Below are positions 35,047 to 44,448 of a DNA stretch of 64,000 nt, piece after piece. Within the stretch, counting starts at the first letter, position 1, and each line of letters starts with the position of its first letter. Origin of the DNA: Acidobacteriota bacterium (GTDB taxonomy: Bacteria; Acidobacteriota; Vicinamibacteria; Fen-336); the NCBI GenBank assembly GCA_011526565.1, contig WYBL01000011.1, forward strand, positions 47,240-111,239, written 5' to 3'. Both the position numbers and the translations under genes were made by a program. Below the pieces are notes generated by a model. It worked only from the letters and a program-made list of their open reading frames with translations, was not told where the DNA came from and ran no database searches.

Positions 35047-35529
35047 ATGGCCACCGAACCGCTCGTCCGCCCCGAGCCTGCCGAGTTCCGGACCCTGTCC
35101 GCCACCCACCGCCTCAAGTCGAGTCGGCGGGTGGAGTTCCGCGACGTGACGTCGCTCGTGGAGGACCTCGTCCACCGCTCCGGCGTGCTCCACGGGACGG
35201 TCTCGATCACGACCCGCCACACGACGACCGCGATCGTCGTCAACGAGCCGGAACCCCTGCTGCTCGAGGACACCGCCGCGTTCCTCGAGAAGCTGGCCCC
35301 AGCCGACGCGGCCTGGGGCCACAACGACATGTCGCGGCGCCACGACGTGCCGCCCGACGAGAAGGCCAACGCCGACTCGCACCTGCGCGCGATGCTGCTG
35401 GGCGCGTCCGAGACGCTGCCCATCGTCGACGGGCGGCTGTCGCTCGGCCGCTGGCAGCGGGTGCTGTTCCTCGAGCTGGACGGCCCGCGCCGCCGCGAGT
35501 TCACGATCGTCGCGCTGGGGCTCGGCTGA
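35047..35529 (+). CDS. yjbQ: YjbQ/UPF0047 family protein
   Basis: A 160-residue protein with the family signatures TRHTTTAIVVNE, NADSHLRAMLLG and SLGRWQRVLFLELDGPRRRE. These proteins have a trimeric beta fold with a His/Glu metal-like site and have been linked to weak thiamine-phosphate synthase activity, but their main role is unsettled. About 25 extra residues precede the usual start; ATG 35047 is the only good start codon upstream. It is divergent from the decarboxylase. A GACAAT at 34994 could be part of a promoter, but this is weak. Confidence 0.88.
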   Translation: MATEPLVRPEPAEFRTLSATHRLKSSRRVEFRDVTSLVEDLVHRSGVLHGTVSITTRHTTTAIVVNEPEPLLLEDTAAFLEKLAPADAAWGHNDMSRRHDVPPDEKANADSHLRAMLLGASETLPIVDGRLSLGRWQRVLFLELDGPRRREFTIVALGLG

Positions 35530-35572
35530 GGTTCGGGTTCCGCGCCGGGCGGAGCCCTTCGCCGCCGCGCCG

Positions 35573-36004
35573 CTAGGCCTCCGGGGCCGCCCGGGTCAGC
35601 CGCTCCCGCTTCTTCGCGCCGTCGCGCTTCTTCGACTTGAGCCGCCGCTCGTGGGCGGCCCGCGTCGGCAGCGTCGCGCGGCGCTCCGAGGGGCGCACCA
35701 GCGCGCGGCCGATCAGCGCGCCGACCTTCTCGCGCGCGTCCTCGACGTTGCGCCACTGGTCGCGGCTGCGCTGGCTGGTGACGACCAGCCGGCCGCGCGC
35801 GTCGGTCTTGTTGCGCGCGATCGCGAGCAGGCGCCGTCGCGCTTCCTGCGGCAGCCCGGTGATGGCGTCGAGGTCGACTCTCAGCTCGACCTTCGACGCG
35901 ACCTTGTTGACGTTCTGCCCGCCGGGGCCCGAGGACCGGGACGCCTTCACCGTCATCGCGGCGGGGGGGACGACCACGGGACCGACCCGGATTTCTTCTG
36001 CCAT
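35573..36004 (-). CDS. arfB: ArfB/YaeJ-type peptidyl-tRNA hydrolase (ribosome rescue)
   Basis: A 143-residue protein with the catalytic GGQ motif in SSGPGGQNVNKVASKVELR and a strongly basic C-terminal tail (RLKSKKRDGAKKRERL). These are the two parts ArfB needs: the tail enters the empty mRNA channel of stalled ribosomes and GGQ releases the peptide. ATG 36004 gives the usual length. The gene stands alone, convergent with yjbQ, and no terminator is evident. Confidence 0.92.
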   Translation of the reverse strand: MAEEIRVGPVVVPPAAMTVKASRSSGPGGQNVNKVASKVELRVDLDAITGLPQEARRRLLAIARNKTDARGRLVVTSQRSRDQWRNVEDAREKVGALIGRALVRPSERRATLPTRAAHERRLKSKKRDGAKKRERLTRAAPEA

Positions 36005-36177
36005 GGCGTGACGATGACTCCGCACGGCGGAGCCTGTCAACAGAGTCACCGCGACACAGAGAGCAAGGGCCGCGACGGATCTCTGTGCCTCTGTGCCTCG
36101 GTGGCGCCGTCCGTTTCCGTCACGGCCGTCGCCGCGCCGGCGGCGCTACACTGTAGAGTGGCGCCGCCAGCCCGCGG
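36005..36177. other. Intergenic region with imperfect inverted CACAGAG/CTCTGTG motifs
   Basis: This 173-base gap has GACACAGAGAGC at 36052, later CTCTGTGCCTCTGTGCC around 36082-36098, and the palindrome CTACACTGTAG near 36147. Such CACAGAG/CTCTGTG pairs look like a dispersed palindromic intergenic element. No gene or clear promoter is seen. Confidence 0.4.
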
Positions 36178-37398
36178 CTACAGCCCGCGCTCCTGCCGGT
36201 AGCGCGGCAGCGCCGCCGCCAGCACCTTGACCGCCGCGCGCAGGTCGTCGACGTTGAGCACGTAGGCGATCCGCACCTCGTCCCTGCCCAGCCCCGGCGT
36301 CGCGTAGAAGCCGCTGGCCGGCGCCACCATCACCGTCGCGCCTTCGTGCGAGAAGTCGGACAGCAGCCAGGCGGCGAAGTCGTCGGCGTCCTTCACCGGC
36401 AGCCGGGCGACGAAGTAGAACGCCCCCTCGGGCTTGGCGAGGAAGACCCCGGGGATGCGGCCGAGGCCCTCGAACAGCACGTCGCGCCGCTTCTGGTACT
36501 CGACCTGGACGCCGCGCGCGTAGTCGGGGCCGACCTCGTTGGCGCCGAGCGCCACGAGCTGGGCGAGGCCCGGCGGCGAGAGCCGGCCCTGGGCCATGCG
36601 CAGCGCCGCGGCGTGCACGTCGCGGTTGCGGGTGGCCAGGCAGCCGAGGCGGATGCCGCAGGCGCTGTAGCGCTTCGAAAGGCTGTCGACCACGATCACG
36701 AAGTCGTCGGAATCGGGCAGAGACAGCGCGCTGGTCGCCTCGCGGCCGTCGTAGACGAACTCGCGGTAGACCTCGTCGGAGACCAGGAACAGGCCGTGGC
36801 GGCGGCAGAACGCGCCGACCCGCTCGACCTCTTCGCGGGTGTACACCGTGCCCGTGGGGTTGTTCGGGTTGCACAGCAGCACCAGGCGGCTGCGCGGCGA
36901 GAGCGCGGCCTCGAACTCGGACTCGGGCGGCAGGTGGAAGCCGTTCTCGCCGGTCGCGCGCACGGGTCGCAGCGTCACCCCGGCGAGGCCCGCGAACGAG
37001 TTGTAGTTCGTGTAGAACGGCTCGACGACGATCGCCTCGTCGCCGTCTTCGGTGCACGCGAACATCGCGAACAGCACCGCCTCGCTGCCGCCGGTGGTGG
37101 CCAGCAACTCGTCGGGGCCGAGATCGAAGCCGAGCTTGCGGTAGTACGCGGAGAGCGAAGCGACGTACTCGGGCGTGCCGCCGGAAGGCGAGTAGGCCAG
37201 CACCCGCTCGGCCTTCGCCAGCTTCTCGCGCATGCAGGCCGGGGTCTCGATGTCCGGCTGGCCGATGTTCAGGTGGTAGACGCGCACGCCCCGGGCGCGG
37301 GCCGCTTCGGCCAGCGGCATCAGCCGGCGGATCGGCGAGGAGGGCATGCGGCGGGCCCGCTCCGAGATGCGGGGGGCGACGGCGGCGGGCGTGGTCAT
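36178..37398 (-). CDS. PLP-dependent class I/II aminotransferase
   Basis: A 406-residue fold-type I aminotransferase. Visible motifs: YHLNIGQPDIETP, the NPNNPTGTVYT turn, SDEVYREFVYDG, the PLP lysine K242 in SLSKRYSACGIRLG, and a C-terminal Arg in DEVRIAYVLN for the substrate carboxylate. It is close to aspartate or aromatic aminotransferases; the exact amino acid cannot be told by eye. It starts at ATG 37398 behind AGGAGCGAG, with a TAGAAT hexamer further upstream as a possible -10. No neighbouring gene is obviously in the same pathway. Confidence 0.9.
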   Translation of the reverse strand: MTTPAAVAPRISERARRMPSSPIRRLMPLAEAARARGVRVYHLNIGQPDIETPACMREKLAKAERVLAYSPSGGTPEYVASLSAYYRKLGFDLGPDELLATTGGSEAVLFAMFACTEDGDEAIVVEPFYTNYNSFAGLAGVTLRPVRATGENGFHLPPESEFEAALSPRSRLVLLCNPNNPTGTVYTREEVERVGAFCRRHGLFLVSDEVYREFVYDGREATSALSLPDSDDFVIVVDSLSKRYSACGIRLGCLATRNRDVHAAALRMAQGRLSPPGLAQLVALGANEVGPDYARGVQVEYQKRRDVLFEGLGRIPGVFLAKPEGAFYFVARLPVKDADDFAAWLLSDFSHEGATVMVAPASGFYATPGLGRDEVRIAYVLNVDDLRAAVKVLAAALPRYRQERGL

Positions 37399-37449
37399 GC
37401 GCGTTCTCGCTCCTGAAGAAATCGATTCTACTCTTCGCGTGTGGCGCGA

Positions 37450-37878
37450 TCAGCCGCTGGCGCCGGCCCCGGGGCCGACCAGGCGCGCCAGGGTGGCCGT
37501 CGCCAGCGGGCCCAGCGCCGCGGCGGCGAGCCCGGTTCCGAAAGCGGCACCGACCGGCGTGCCGCCGACGAGAGCGAGTCCGGCGGCCAGTGCCGCCGGC
37601 ACCACGAAGAGCACGGCGTAGGGCGCGAGGGCCCAGGCCGCAGCCACGGCCATCGGGGCGCGCCACTGCCGCGCGTGGTGGCGCAGGCACCAGGCGCCGC
37701 CCGGCAGGCTCGACAGCACGAGGGCCGCAAGCTGCAGCGGGCGGCTCTGCGCGAGGACGGGGAACCACGCAGCCACCACCGGGCCGGCGAGGCACAGCAG
37801 CGAGGCCAGGCTCAGGGCGTTGATCGTCACGCCGGTGGCGGCGTTGCCGAGGCGGTCGGCGAAAGGAGGCGGCGTCAC
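37450..37878 (-). CDS. Small polytopic membrane protein, unknown
   Basis: A 142-residue protein from GTG 37878 with four predicted membrane helices (LSLASLLCLAGPVVAAWF, LQLAALVLSSLPGGAWCL, a central AVAAAWALAPYAVLFVV stretch and the C-terminal Ala/Gly-rich helix). No family is recognised. It lies 49 bases downstream of the histidine kinase gene on the same strand and may be the last gene of that operon. Confidence 0.5.
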   Translation of the reverse strand: MTPPPFADRLGNAATGVTINALSLASLLCLAGPVVAAWFPVLAQSRPLQLAALVLSSLPGGAWCLRHHARQWRAPMAVAAAWALAPYAVLFVVPAALAAGLALVGGTPVGAAFGTGLAAAALGPLATATLARLVGPGAGASG

Positions 37879-37927
37879 GCGCGGATGATGCCGGCGCTCG
37901 CGGCGCCGCGCCAGCCGTCCCGCGGGC

Positions 37928-39265
37928 TCAGGCGGCCGGCAGCCGCAGCCGCGCGATGCAGCCCGCGCGGTCGCCGCGGTTCTCGAGCGTCAGCGTGCCT
38001 TCGTGGGCCTCGGCGATCTGGCGGCACAGCACGAGGCCGATGCCCGAGCCCTGCGGCTTGGTCGTGAAGAACGGCACGAAGAGGTTGGCCGACGGCGGCA
38101 GGCCCGGGCCTTCGTCCTCGACGAACACCTCGAGCAGGCGCGAGCCGGGCAGCAGCCTCCAGCCCAGCCGCACGCCGCCTCTCGTCTCGGCCGTGGCATC
38201 GACCGCGTTGCGCACCAGGTTGATCAGCAACTGCTCGATCTGGTCGGAGTCGGCGCGGATGGTCAGCGTGGGTCCCGCAGCCAGTTCGACACTCGCCCGA
38301 GTCTCGAGGCCGGCGACCCGCCGCAGCAGCGGGCCCACCTCCAGTGGCTGCAGTTGCGGCGCCGGCAGCCGGGCGAGCCGCGCGTAGGCGTCCATGAAGC
38401 GGGCCAGCGACTCGGCCCGGGCGCGGATCACGGCCAGGCCGCGGCGGGCGTCCTCCTCCCAGTCGTCGGCGCGGGTCGCGCGCGCGAACATCGTCTCCAG
38501 GCTGCCGGCGATCGACTTGATCGGCGCCAGCGAGTTGTTGAGCTCGTGCCCCAGCACCCGGATCAGCCGCTGCCAGGCCTGGCGCTCCTCGTCGCGCAGC
38601 GCGCGGCTGACGTTGGTCAGCACCAGGAGCTGGTGGGGGCGGCCGCCCTCGCGGAAGCTGGTGCGGCGGATCTCGAAGCGGCCCGAGGCGCCGGGGAAGG
38701 TGCGCTCCAGCACGATCGGCGTGCGCTCGATCAGCGCCTCCGAGAGCCCCAGCTCCGTCGCGGTGTGGCCGAGCAGCCGCTCGGAGGGGCGGGCCAGGAC
38801 GCGCTCCCCGGCCTTGTTGACGAGCTTCAGGCGCTGCTCCTCGTCGAAGGTGAAGACGGCGACCTCGATCTCCTCCATCACCTTGCGCAGCAGCGCGGTG
38901 GCCTCCAGCGCGCCGAGCCGCTCCTCGCGCAGGGTGTCCGCCAGCAGATTCAGCTCGAGCATCACCTGCGACAGGGCGTCGTCGCCGCGGGTGCCGCGGG
39001 CGCGGAAGCTGAAGTCCTCCTCGCGCAGCGCGCCGAGCAGGTTGGAGAGCGTCTGCAGCGGGTGCACGACCGCGCCGCGGGCGGCCGAGGCGAAGCCCCA
39101 CCAGGCGACGACCAGCAGCACGCCGAGCGTCCACTGCAGCCGCGACGAGAAGTCGCCGAAGTACAGCAAGGAGAGCGCGACGGCCACCGCGGGCGCGCCG
39201 GCGGCGAGTGCCAGCAGCAGCACCCGCCGCTCGTGGTTCAGGAACCGGCGTCGTCCCCGGGCCAC
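37928..39265 (-). CDS. NtrY-like membrane sensor histidine kinase
   Basis: A 445-residue kinase from GTG 39265, 10 bases after the response-regulator stop. Two membrane helices lie at ~15-35 and ~43-62 with only a few residues between, so there is almost no periplasmic sensor. A HAMP-like region (VVHPLQTLSNLLGALREEDF) and a PAS-like domain (~130-215) follow. The H box is LGHELNNSLAPIKSI with H240; ATP-binding boxes are LLINLVRNAVDAT (N), VFVEDEGPGLP (G1) and GSGIGLVLCRQI (G2). It should phosphorylate the adjacent NtrC-like regulator and sense an internal or membrane signal. Confidence 0.9.
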   Translation of the reverse strand: MARGRRRFLNHERRVLLLALAAGAPAVAVALSLLYFGDFSSRLQWTLGVLLVVAWWGFASAARGAVVHPLQTLSNLLGALREEDFSFRARGTRGDDALSQVMLELNLLADTLREERLGALEATALLRKVMEEIEVAVFTFDEEQRLKLVNKAGERVLARPSERLLGHTATELGLSEALIERTPIVLERTFPGASGRFEIRRTSFREGGRPHQLLVLTNVSRALRDEERQAWQRLIRVLGHELNNSLAPIKSIAGSLETMFARATRADDWEEDARRGLAVIRARAESLARFMDAYARLARLPAPQLQPLEVGPLLRRVAGLETRASVELAAGPTLTIRADSDQIEQLLINLVRNAVDATAETRGGVRLGWRLLPGSRLLEVFVEDEGPGLPPSANLFVPFFTTKPQGSGIGLVLCRQIAEAHEGTLTLENRGDRAGCIARLRLPAA

Positions 39266-39275
39266 GGCGCCGCCG

Positions 39276-40637
<1,362 letters not shown>

Positions 40638-40695
40638 CTCGATTCCGTGGGCATTATGGCTTCCGGCCCGGGCCCCTGCGGCAGGGCGCCCGGGC

Positions 40696-41355
40696 TCAGG
40701 CCATCCAGCCGTCCTTGAGGCGGATCACCCGCGAACCGTACGAGGCGTTGGTCTCCGAGTGGGTGACCTGGACGATGGTCGTGCCCTCGTCGTTGAGCTT
40801 CTTGAAGAGCTCCATGATCTCGCGGCCCTGGTCGGAGTGCAGGTTGCCCGTGGGCTCGTCGGCGAGGATCACCTTCGGGCTCGCGACGAGCGCACGCGCG
40901 ATGCCGACGAGCTGCTGCTGGCCGCCGGAGAGCTGGTTCGGGTAGAGGTCCTTCTTGCCGACGATCTGGAAGCGGTCGAGCACGTCGGCGACGATCGCCT
41001 GTCGCTCCGACTTCTTCACGTCGCGGTAGGTGAGCGGGACCTCGATGTTCTCGTAGACCGTGAGGTCGTCGAGCAGGTGGTAGCTCTGGAACACGAAGCC
41101 GATGTTCTTGCGCTGGAGGTCGAGCCGCTCCTTGCGCCCGAGCTTGTGGACCGGGGCCCCGACGAAGTCGAACTCGCCGGTCCAGGCCGAGTCGTGGAGC
41201 CCGAGGATGTGGAGCAGGGTCGACTTGCCCGCCCCCGAGGGCCCCATGATCGAGACGAACTCGCCCTCCTTGATGTCGAGGGTGATGCGGCGCAGCACGT
41301 ACACCTTGCCGCCGCCCAGGTCGTAGGACTTCTCGACGTTGCGTAGCGAGATCAT
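40696..41355 (-). CDS. MacB/LolD-type ABC transporter ATP-binding protein
   Basis: A 219-residue ATPase with Walker [10 protein letters not shown]-loop VFQSYHLL, signature LSGGQQQ, Walker [12 protein letters not shown] and H-loop VTHSE. The layout is that of ATPases pairing with FtsX/MacB-fold permeases for efflux or lipoprotein release. No permease gene is adjacent; the two permeases at 44449-49259 already have a partner ATPase at 49329. It may serve one of them or a permease elsewhere. The gene is first in line before the response regulator and kinase genes. An upstream site resembles a sigma-54 promoter (41368-41383). Confidence 0.9.
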   Translation of the reverse strand: MISLRNVEKSYDLGGGKVYVLRRITLDIKEGEFVSIMGPSGAGKSTLLHILGLHDSAWTGEFDFVGAPVHKLGRKERLDLQRKNIGFVFQSYHLLDDLTVYENIEVPLTYRDVKKSERQAIVADVLDRFQIVGKKDLYPNQLSGGQQQLVGIARALVASPKVILADEPTGNLHSDQGREIMELFKKLNDEGTTIVQVTHSETNASYGSRVIRLKDGWMA

Positions 41356-41367
41356 GCCGGCACCTTA

Positions 41368-41383
41368 TCCAATCCCGGTGCCA
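41368..41383 (-). promoter_or_regulatory. Sigma-54-like -24/-12 element before the ABC ATPase
   Basis: Read on the minus strand the site is TGGCAC, five bases, TTGGA: a perfect -24 half and a -12 half with G instead of C. It is very close to ATG 41355, so transcription would start only a few bases before it. The same bases contain a GGCACC/GGTGCC inverted repeat. Confidence 0.35.
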
Positions 41384-41439
41384 GGCGCGACCGCGCTCGC
41401 GACCCCCGTGGATGAAGGGGTTGAGACCGCGCGCCGCTG

Positions 41440-41492
41440 TCCGCGGGCGGGACGGGCGTCCGTTCGTGGGACGCGTGATGCCCGCCCGCGGA
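41440..41492 (-). repeat. Long nested inverted repeat between the Fis-like and ABC genes
   Basis: The arms TCCGCGGGCGGG (41440-41451) and CCCGCCCGCGGA (41481-41492) are perfectly complementary over 12 bp. Inside, GCGTCC (41456-41461) pairs with GGACGC (41469-41474). It could stop transcription coming from the Fis-like gene or form a leader structure before the ABC ATPase gene. No T-run follows. Confidence 0.6.
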
Positions 41493-41502
41493 ACGGGCGC
41501 GC

Positions 41503-41754
41503 CTAGTACGCGGTCGAGTAGGCCGGGCGCGCCGCGGCGTAGGGCGTGCTGACCAGCGGTGCCGGAGCAGCCTCCTCGCGGCGCTGGATCAGCCCGAGGC
41601 GCTTCATCTTCTCGTGCAGCGTGGTCGGCAGCACGCCGAGCATCGCCGCCGCCCGGCGCTGGTTGCCGCCGCTCGCGGTCAACGCCGCGACGATCAGGTC
41701 GCGTTCGTACTCGGTCATCAGCTCCTTGAGGCCCTTGCGCTCCGTGCCGATCAT
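41503..41754 (-). CDS. Small Fis-type helix-turn-helix protein
   Basis: An 83-residue protein starting at ATG 41754 behind GGGAGAA. The core [21 protein letters not shown]...[17 protein letters not shown] is the C-terminal DNA-binding domain of NtrC/Fis proteins, without receiver or ATPase. A Pro/Ala/Tyr-rich tail follows ([15 protein letters not shown]). Stand-alone copies usually bind DNA as dimers and may act as repressors or DNA benders at sites shared with full NtrC-type activators; the neighbouring regulator at 39276 ends with a similar domain. A sigma-54-like site lies upstream (41808-41823). Confidence 0.8.
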   Translation of the reverse strand: MIGTERKGLKELMTEYERDLIVAALTASGGNQRRAAAMLGVLPTTLHEKMKRLGLIQRREEAAPAPLVSTPYAAARPAYSTAY

Positions 41755-41807
41755 CGCGTTCTCCCGTTCCTGGGGGTGCCCCCGCACCCCGCGTCACCGG
41801 GAACGTA

Positions 41808-41823
41808 TCCAAGGGCCGTGCCG
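41808..41823 (-). promoter_or_regulatory. Sigma-54-like element before the Fis-type gene
   Basis: Minus-strand CGGCAC, five bases, TTGGA: one mismatch in the -24 half and G for C in the -12 half, correct spacing. The predicted start would leave a leader of about 44 bases containing the GGGAGAA ribosome-binding site. Confidence 0.35.
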
Positions 41824-41840
41824 GGCCGCTGGATCCGCGC

Positions 41841-41863
41841 AAACCCGCACCTGGAGCGGGTTT
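41841..41863 (-). terminator. Hairpin downstream of the TonB receptor gene
   Basis: AAACCCGC (41841-41848) and GCGGGTTT (41856-41863) form an 8-bp perfect stem with a 7-base loop, about 110 bases after the receptor stop. The stem ends in a short T-run on either strand, so it could work as a weak intrinsic terminator. Confidence 0.5.
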
Positions 41864-41972
41864 CGGCATGGAGCGCGCAGGGCAGGCCCGGGCGCCGCTG
41901 TCCGCCAGCGGACGCCCGGTGTCCGCCGGGGACCGTGTTTACATCCTGTGACCTGGGGGAGGCCTGTGGGGC

Positions 41973-44255
41973 CTAGAACCTGACAGTCGCCCCCAGCACC
42001 ACGCTGCGCGTCGCCAGCGGGTAGAAGTAGCGCACGCCGGTCAGGCTGTCGGCCCCGGCCGCGTCGCGGACCAGGTAGGGGTAGCTGTAGCCGGATGGCC
42101 AGATGCGCTCGTCGTCGAGCAGGTTGCTCACGTCGAGCGCCAGCCGCACCGGACCCAGCGGCCAGCGCGCCGACAGGTCGAGCGTGAAGTGGCTCGGCAC
42201 CTCGGTCGCGGCGCTGCCGGTGTTGTCGAGGAACGCGCGCGACGTCCAGCGCCCGCGCAGCCGCGCCAGGCCGCTCTCGCGCGGCCGCCACTCGATCGAC
42301 TGGTCCAGCACGACGGCGGGCGTCAGCAGCGGCGCGACGTCGCGGAACGCCCGCGGCTCGGCCCCGAGCCAGGCGCCTTCCGCGTCGTACACGTCGAGGA
42401 CCTGGGTCCAGGCGTCGATCCGGTTCCACGACAGCGCCGCCAGGTGGCGCAGGTGCAGCCACGGGCACGGCCGCCAGGTGGCGTCGAGCTCGAGCCCGCG
42501 ACGGAAGCTGCGGTCGACGTTGGTGCGGATCGGGAAGCCGACCTGCGACAGCTCGCCGGTCTGCGCGATCTCGTCGCGGAACTCCATCGCGTAGAGGCTC
42601 GCGAGCAGCGTCAGGCGCGAGCTCGACCACGAGAGGCCGGCCTCCAGGTCCCACACGCGCTCCGGCCGCACCGCCCGCGTGTCGTAGGGCAGCGTCGGGT
42701 CGTCTTCGCCCGCGAACAGGTCGTTGCGGGTGGGCTCGCGGGTCGCGCGCGCGGCGGAAGCGTAGAGGGCGAGGCCTGCCCGCGGCTCGACCCGCGCCCC
42801 GGCGCGGACGTTGAGGAACGTCCAAGACACCGGATCGATCGCCTGCGTGCCCTCGTACGAGAAGCGGGCGTGGCGGAGCTGAAGGTCGCCGTAGAGCTGG
42901 GTGCGGCCCCGCGTCACGACCGCCTTGCCGAAGGCGTTGGCCTCGCGCTTGAACCCCGTGTTCGAGTACATCGGGCTGCCGTCCGCGCTCGCGAAGTGCT
43001 CGCGGCGGAAGTCGCTGCCGTGCACCCCGCCGTGCAGCGCGAGGCCGGGCCGCTCGCGGTTGACGGTCAGCGTCGCGCCGGTCGCGTGGCCGTCGATGCC
43101 GATGTCGAGCAGGGCGTCCTTCGCGGCCGGGTCGGCCCACAGCAGCAGCGAGCCCTGGGCGCCCGTGTAGTACGCCTGGGCGCTGAGCGAGCCGCCGGCG
43201 CCGAGACCCGTCGTGTACTGGAGCTGGGCCAGGTCGTGGCCGAAGCGGTCGCGCTCCTCGGGCTGCATGACGTTGACGCGCGGGTCGGCGAGCAGCGCCG
43301 CCTCGTCCGGGGCGTAGTAGGAGAGCTGCGAGCGCTCGCGGCCGCTGAAGCCCGAGAAGCGCAGCAGCGAGCGCTGGCCCTGGCGGGCCGCGTTCCAGAA
43401 GAACGAGCGCTGCACGATGCCCGAGTGGTCGCGGTAGCCGTCGGCTTCCGCGTAGGAGAAGCGGCCGCTCGCGCGCAGCCCGCCGCCGAGTTCGCCCGTG
43501 CGCGCCGCGACGGCGCCGCGGGCGACGCCGAAGCTGCCGCCGGCGGCCTCGGCTTCGCCGCCGCGGACCTCCGAGAGCGGAGTCGAGACCAGGCCGATCG
43601 CGCCCCCGAACGCGGGCGCCCCGACCGTCGACGCCGCGACGCCGCGCTGCACCTGAGCGGCGTCGACGGCGCCCATCAGGTCGGCGACGTTGGCGAAGAA
43701 GAACGCCGACTCCTCGGGGTCGTTGAGCGGCACGCCGTCGAAGGTGAAGTTGATGCGGCTCTGGCCGATCCCGCGCACGCTCAGGTACGAGTAACCGCTG
43801 CCGCCGATGCCGGCCTCGGTGTAGGCGGTCAGCCCGGGCACGGCCTGCTGCAGCGCGAGCGGCAGGTCCTGGCCGAAGTCGAGCTCGGCGATCCGCGCCG
43901 CGTCGAGCTCGGTGCGCGTCACGGGCGCCTCGTCGGCGGCGCGCAGCGCGCGCACCACCGTCTCTTCGGCGACGCCGGCCGGGGCCAGCGTCAGCACCAC
44001 GCCGCTCGCACCCCCGCGCACGTGACGCTCGGCGCGCGCGAAGCCGGGCAGGCTGGCGCGCAGCGTGTGGCGGCCGGGGGGCAGCGCCAGCGAGAAGCGA
44101 CCCTCGGCGTCGGTCTCCACGCGCAGGCCGGTCTCGATCGCGTCGACGCGGGCGCCGGGCAGGCGCGCGCCGGTGACGTCCTCGACGTGGCCGGTGAGGT
44201 CCGAGCCGATCGCAGCCGGAGCCAGCGCCGCGCACAGGATCAGTTGCTTCCACAT
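41973..44255 (-). CDS. TonB-dependent outer-membrane receptor, probably for thiamine or its phosphates
   Basis: A 760-residue protein starting at ATG 44255 after GAGGTAGCGCG. Signal peptide 1-17; carboxypeptidase-regulatory-like domain ~18-95 (LTGHVEDVTGARLPGARVDAIETG); plug domain ~100-215 (RTELDAARIAEL, SVRGIGQSRINFTFDGVPLND); then a beta-barrel ending in ...YPLATRSVVLGATVRF with the terminal Phe required for outer-membrane insertion. A TPP riboswitch lies in its leader, which by established practice predicts a thiamine-related substrate. The N-terminal regulatory-like domain is common in Acidobacteriota and Bacteroidota receptors. It should be made only when cellular TPP is low. Confidence 0.9.
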   Translation of the reverse strand: MWKQLILCAALAPAAIGSDLTGHVEDVTGARLPGARVDAIETGLRVETDAEGRFSLALPPGRHTLRASLPGFARAERHVRGGASGVVLTLAPAGVAEETVVRALRAADEAPVTRTELDAARIAELDFGQDLPLALQQAVPGLTAYTEAGIGGSGYSYLSVRGIGQSRINFTFDGVPLNDPEESAFFFANVADLMGAVDAAQVQRGVAASTVGAPAFGGAIGLVSTPLSEVRGGEAEAAGGSFGVARGAVAARTGELGGGLRASGRFSYAEADGYRDHSGIVQRSFFWNAARQGQRSLLRFSGFSGRERSQLSYYAPDEAALLADPRVNVMQPEERDRFGHDLAQLQYTTGLGAGGSLSAQAYYTGAQGSLLLWADPAAKDALLDIGIDGHATGATLTVNRERPGLALHGGVHGSDFRREHFASADGSPMYSNTGFKREANAFGKAVVTRGRTQLYGDLQLRHARFSYEGTQAIDPVSWTFLNVRAGARVEPRAGLALYASAARATREPTRNDLFAGEDDPTLPYDTRAVRPERVWDLEAGLSWSSSRLTLLASLYAMEFRDEIAQTGELSQVGFPIRTNVDRSFRRGLELDATWRPCPWLHLRHLAALSWNRIDAWTQVLDVYDAEGAWLGAEPRAFRDVAPLLTPAVVLDQSIEWRPRESGLARLRGRWTSRAFLDNTGSAATEVPSHFTLDLSARWPLGPVRLALDVSNLLDDERIWPSGYSYPYLVRDAAGADSLTGVRYFYPLATRSVVLGATVRF

Positions 44256-44294
44256 CGCGCTACCTCTTTCGTAGAGGCCGCGCCTTCAGGGTCC

Positions 44295-44373
44295 ACGCCT
44301 TCCCTCCGCCGGTCTCAACCGGGTCAGGTTCAAAGGGTGTGATCTCAGGCCGTGCGGGCCACCCCTAGGCAAC
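44295..44373 (-). promoter_or_regulatory. TPP riboswitch (THI element)
   Basis: Read on the minus strand the leader contains the conserved blocks in order: GCCTAGGGGTG, CTGAGATCACACCC, TTGAACCTGACCCGGTT and GGCGGAGGGAAGGC. The first and last pair to form P1 (GCCT with AGGC). These are the CUGAGA, ACCUGA and GGGAA elements of TPP-sensing RNA. It ends about 40 bases before the TonB receptor ATG, with no room for a long terminator hairpin, so control at translation initiation is likely. Confidence 0.92.
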
Positions 44374-44448
44374 GACGGCTCCAGCATGACGGCGCCGGAG
44401 CATCCGCGTCAAGCGACTGCTCGCGCTGGCCGTGGCCGCGCTCGGGGG

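Noticed and set aside
35047..35529. A thiamine locus linking yjbQ to the TPP riboswitch
   Set aside because: The two are 9 kb apart on opposite strands, YjbQ's thiamine role is uncertain and no other thi gene is present.
36005..36177. A small RNA or gene in the CACAGAG/CTCTGTG region
   Set aside because: No promoter, terminator or frame supports it; it is better read as a dispersed palindromic repeat.
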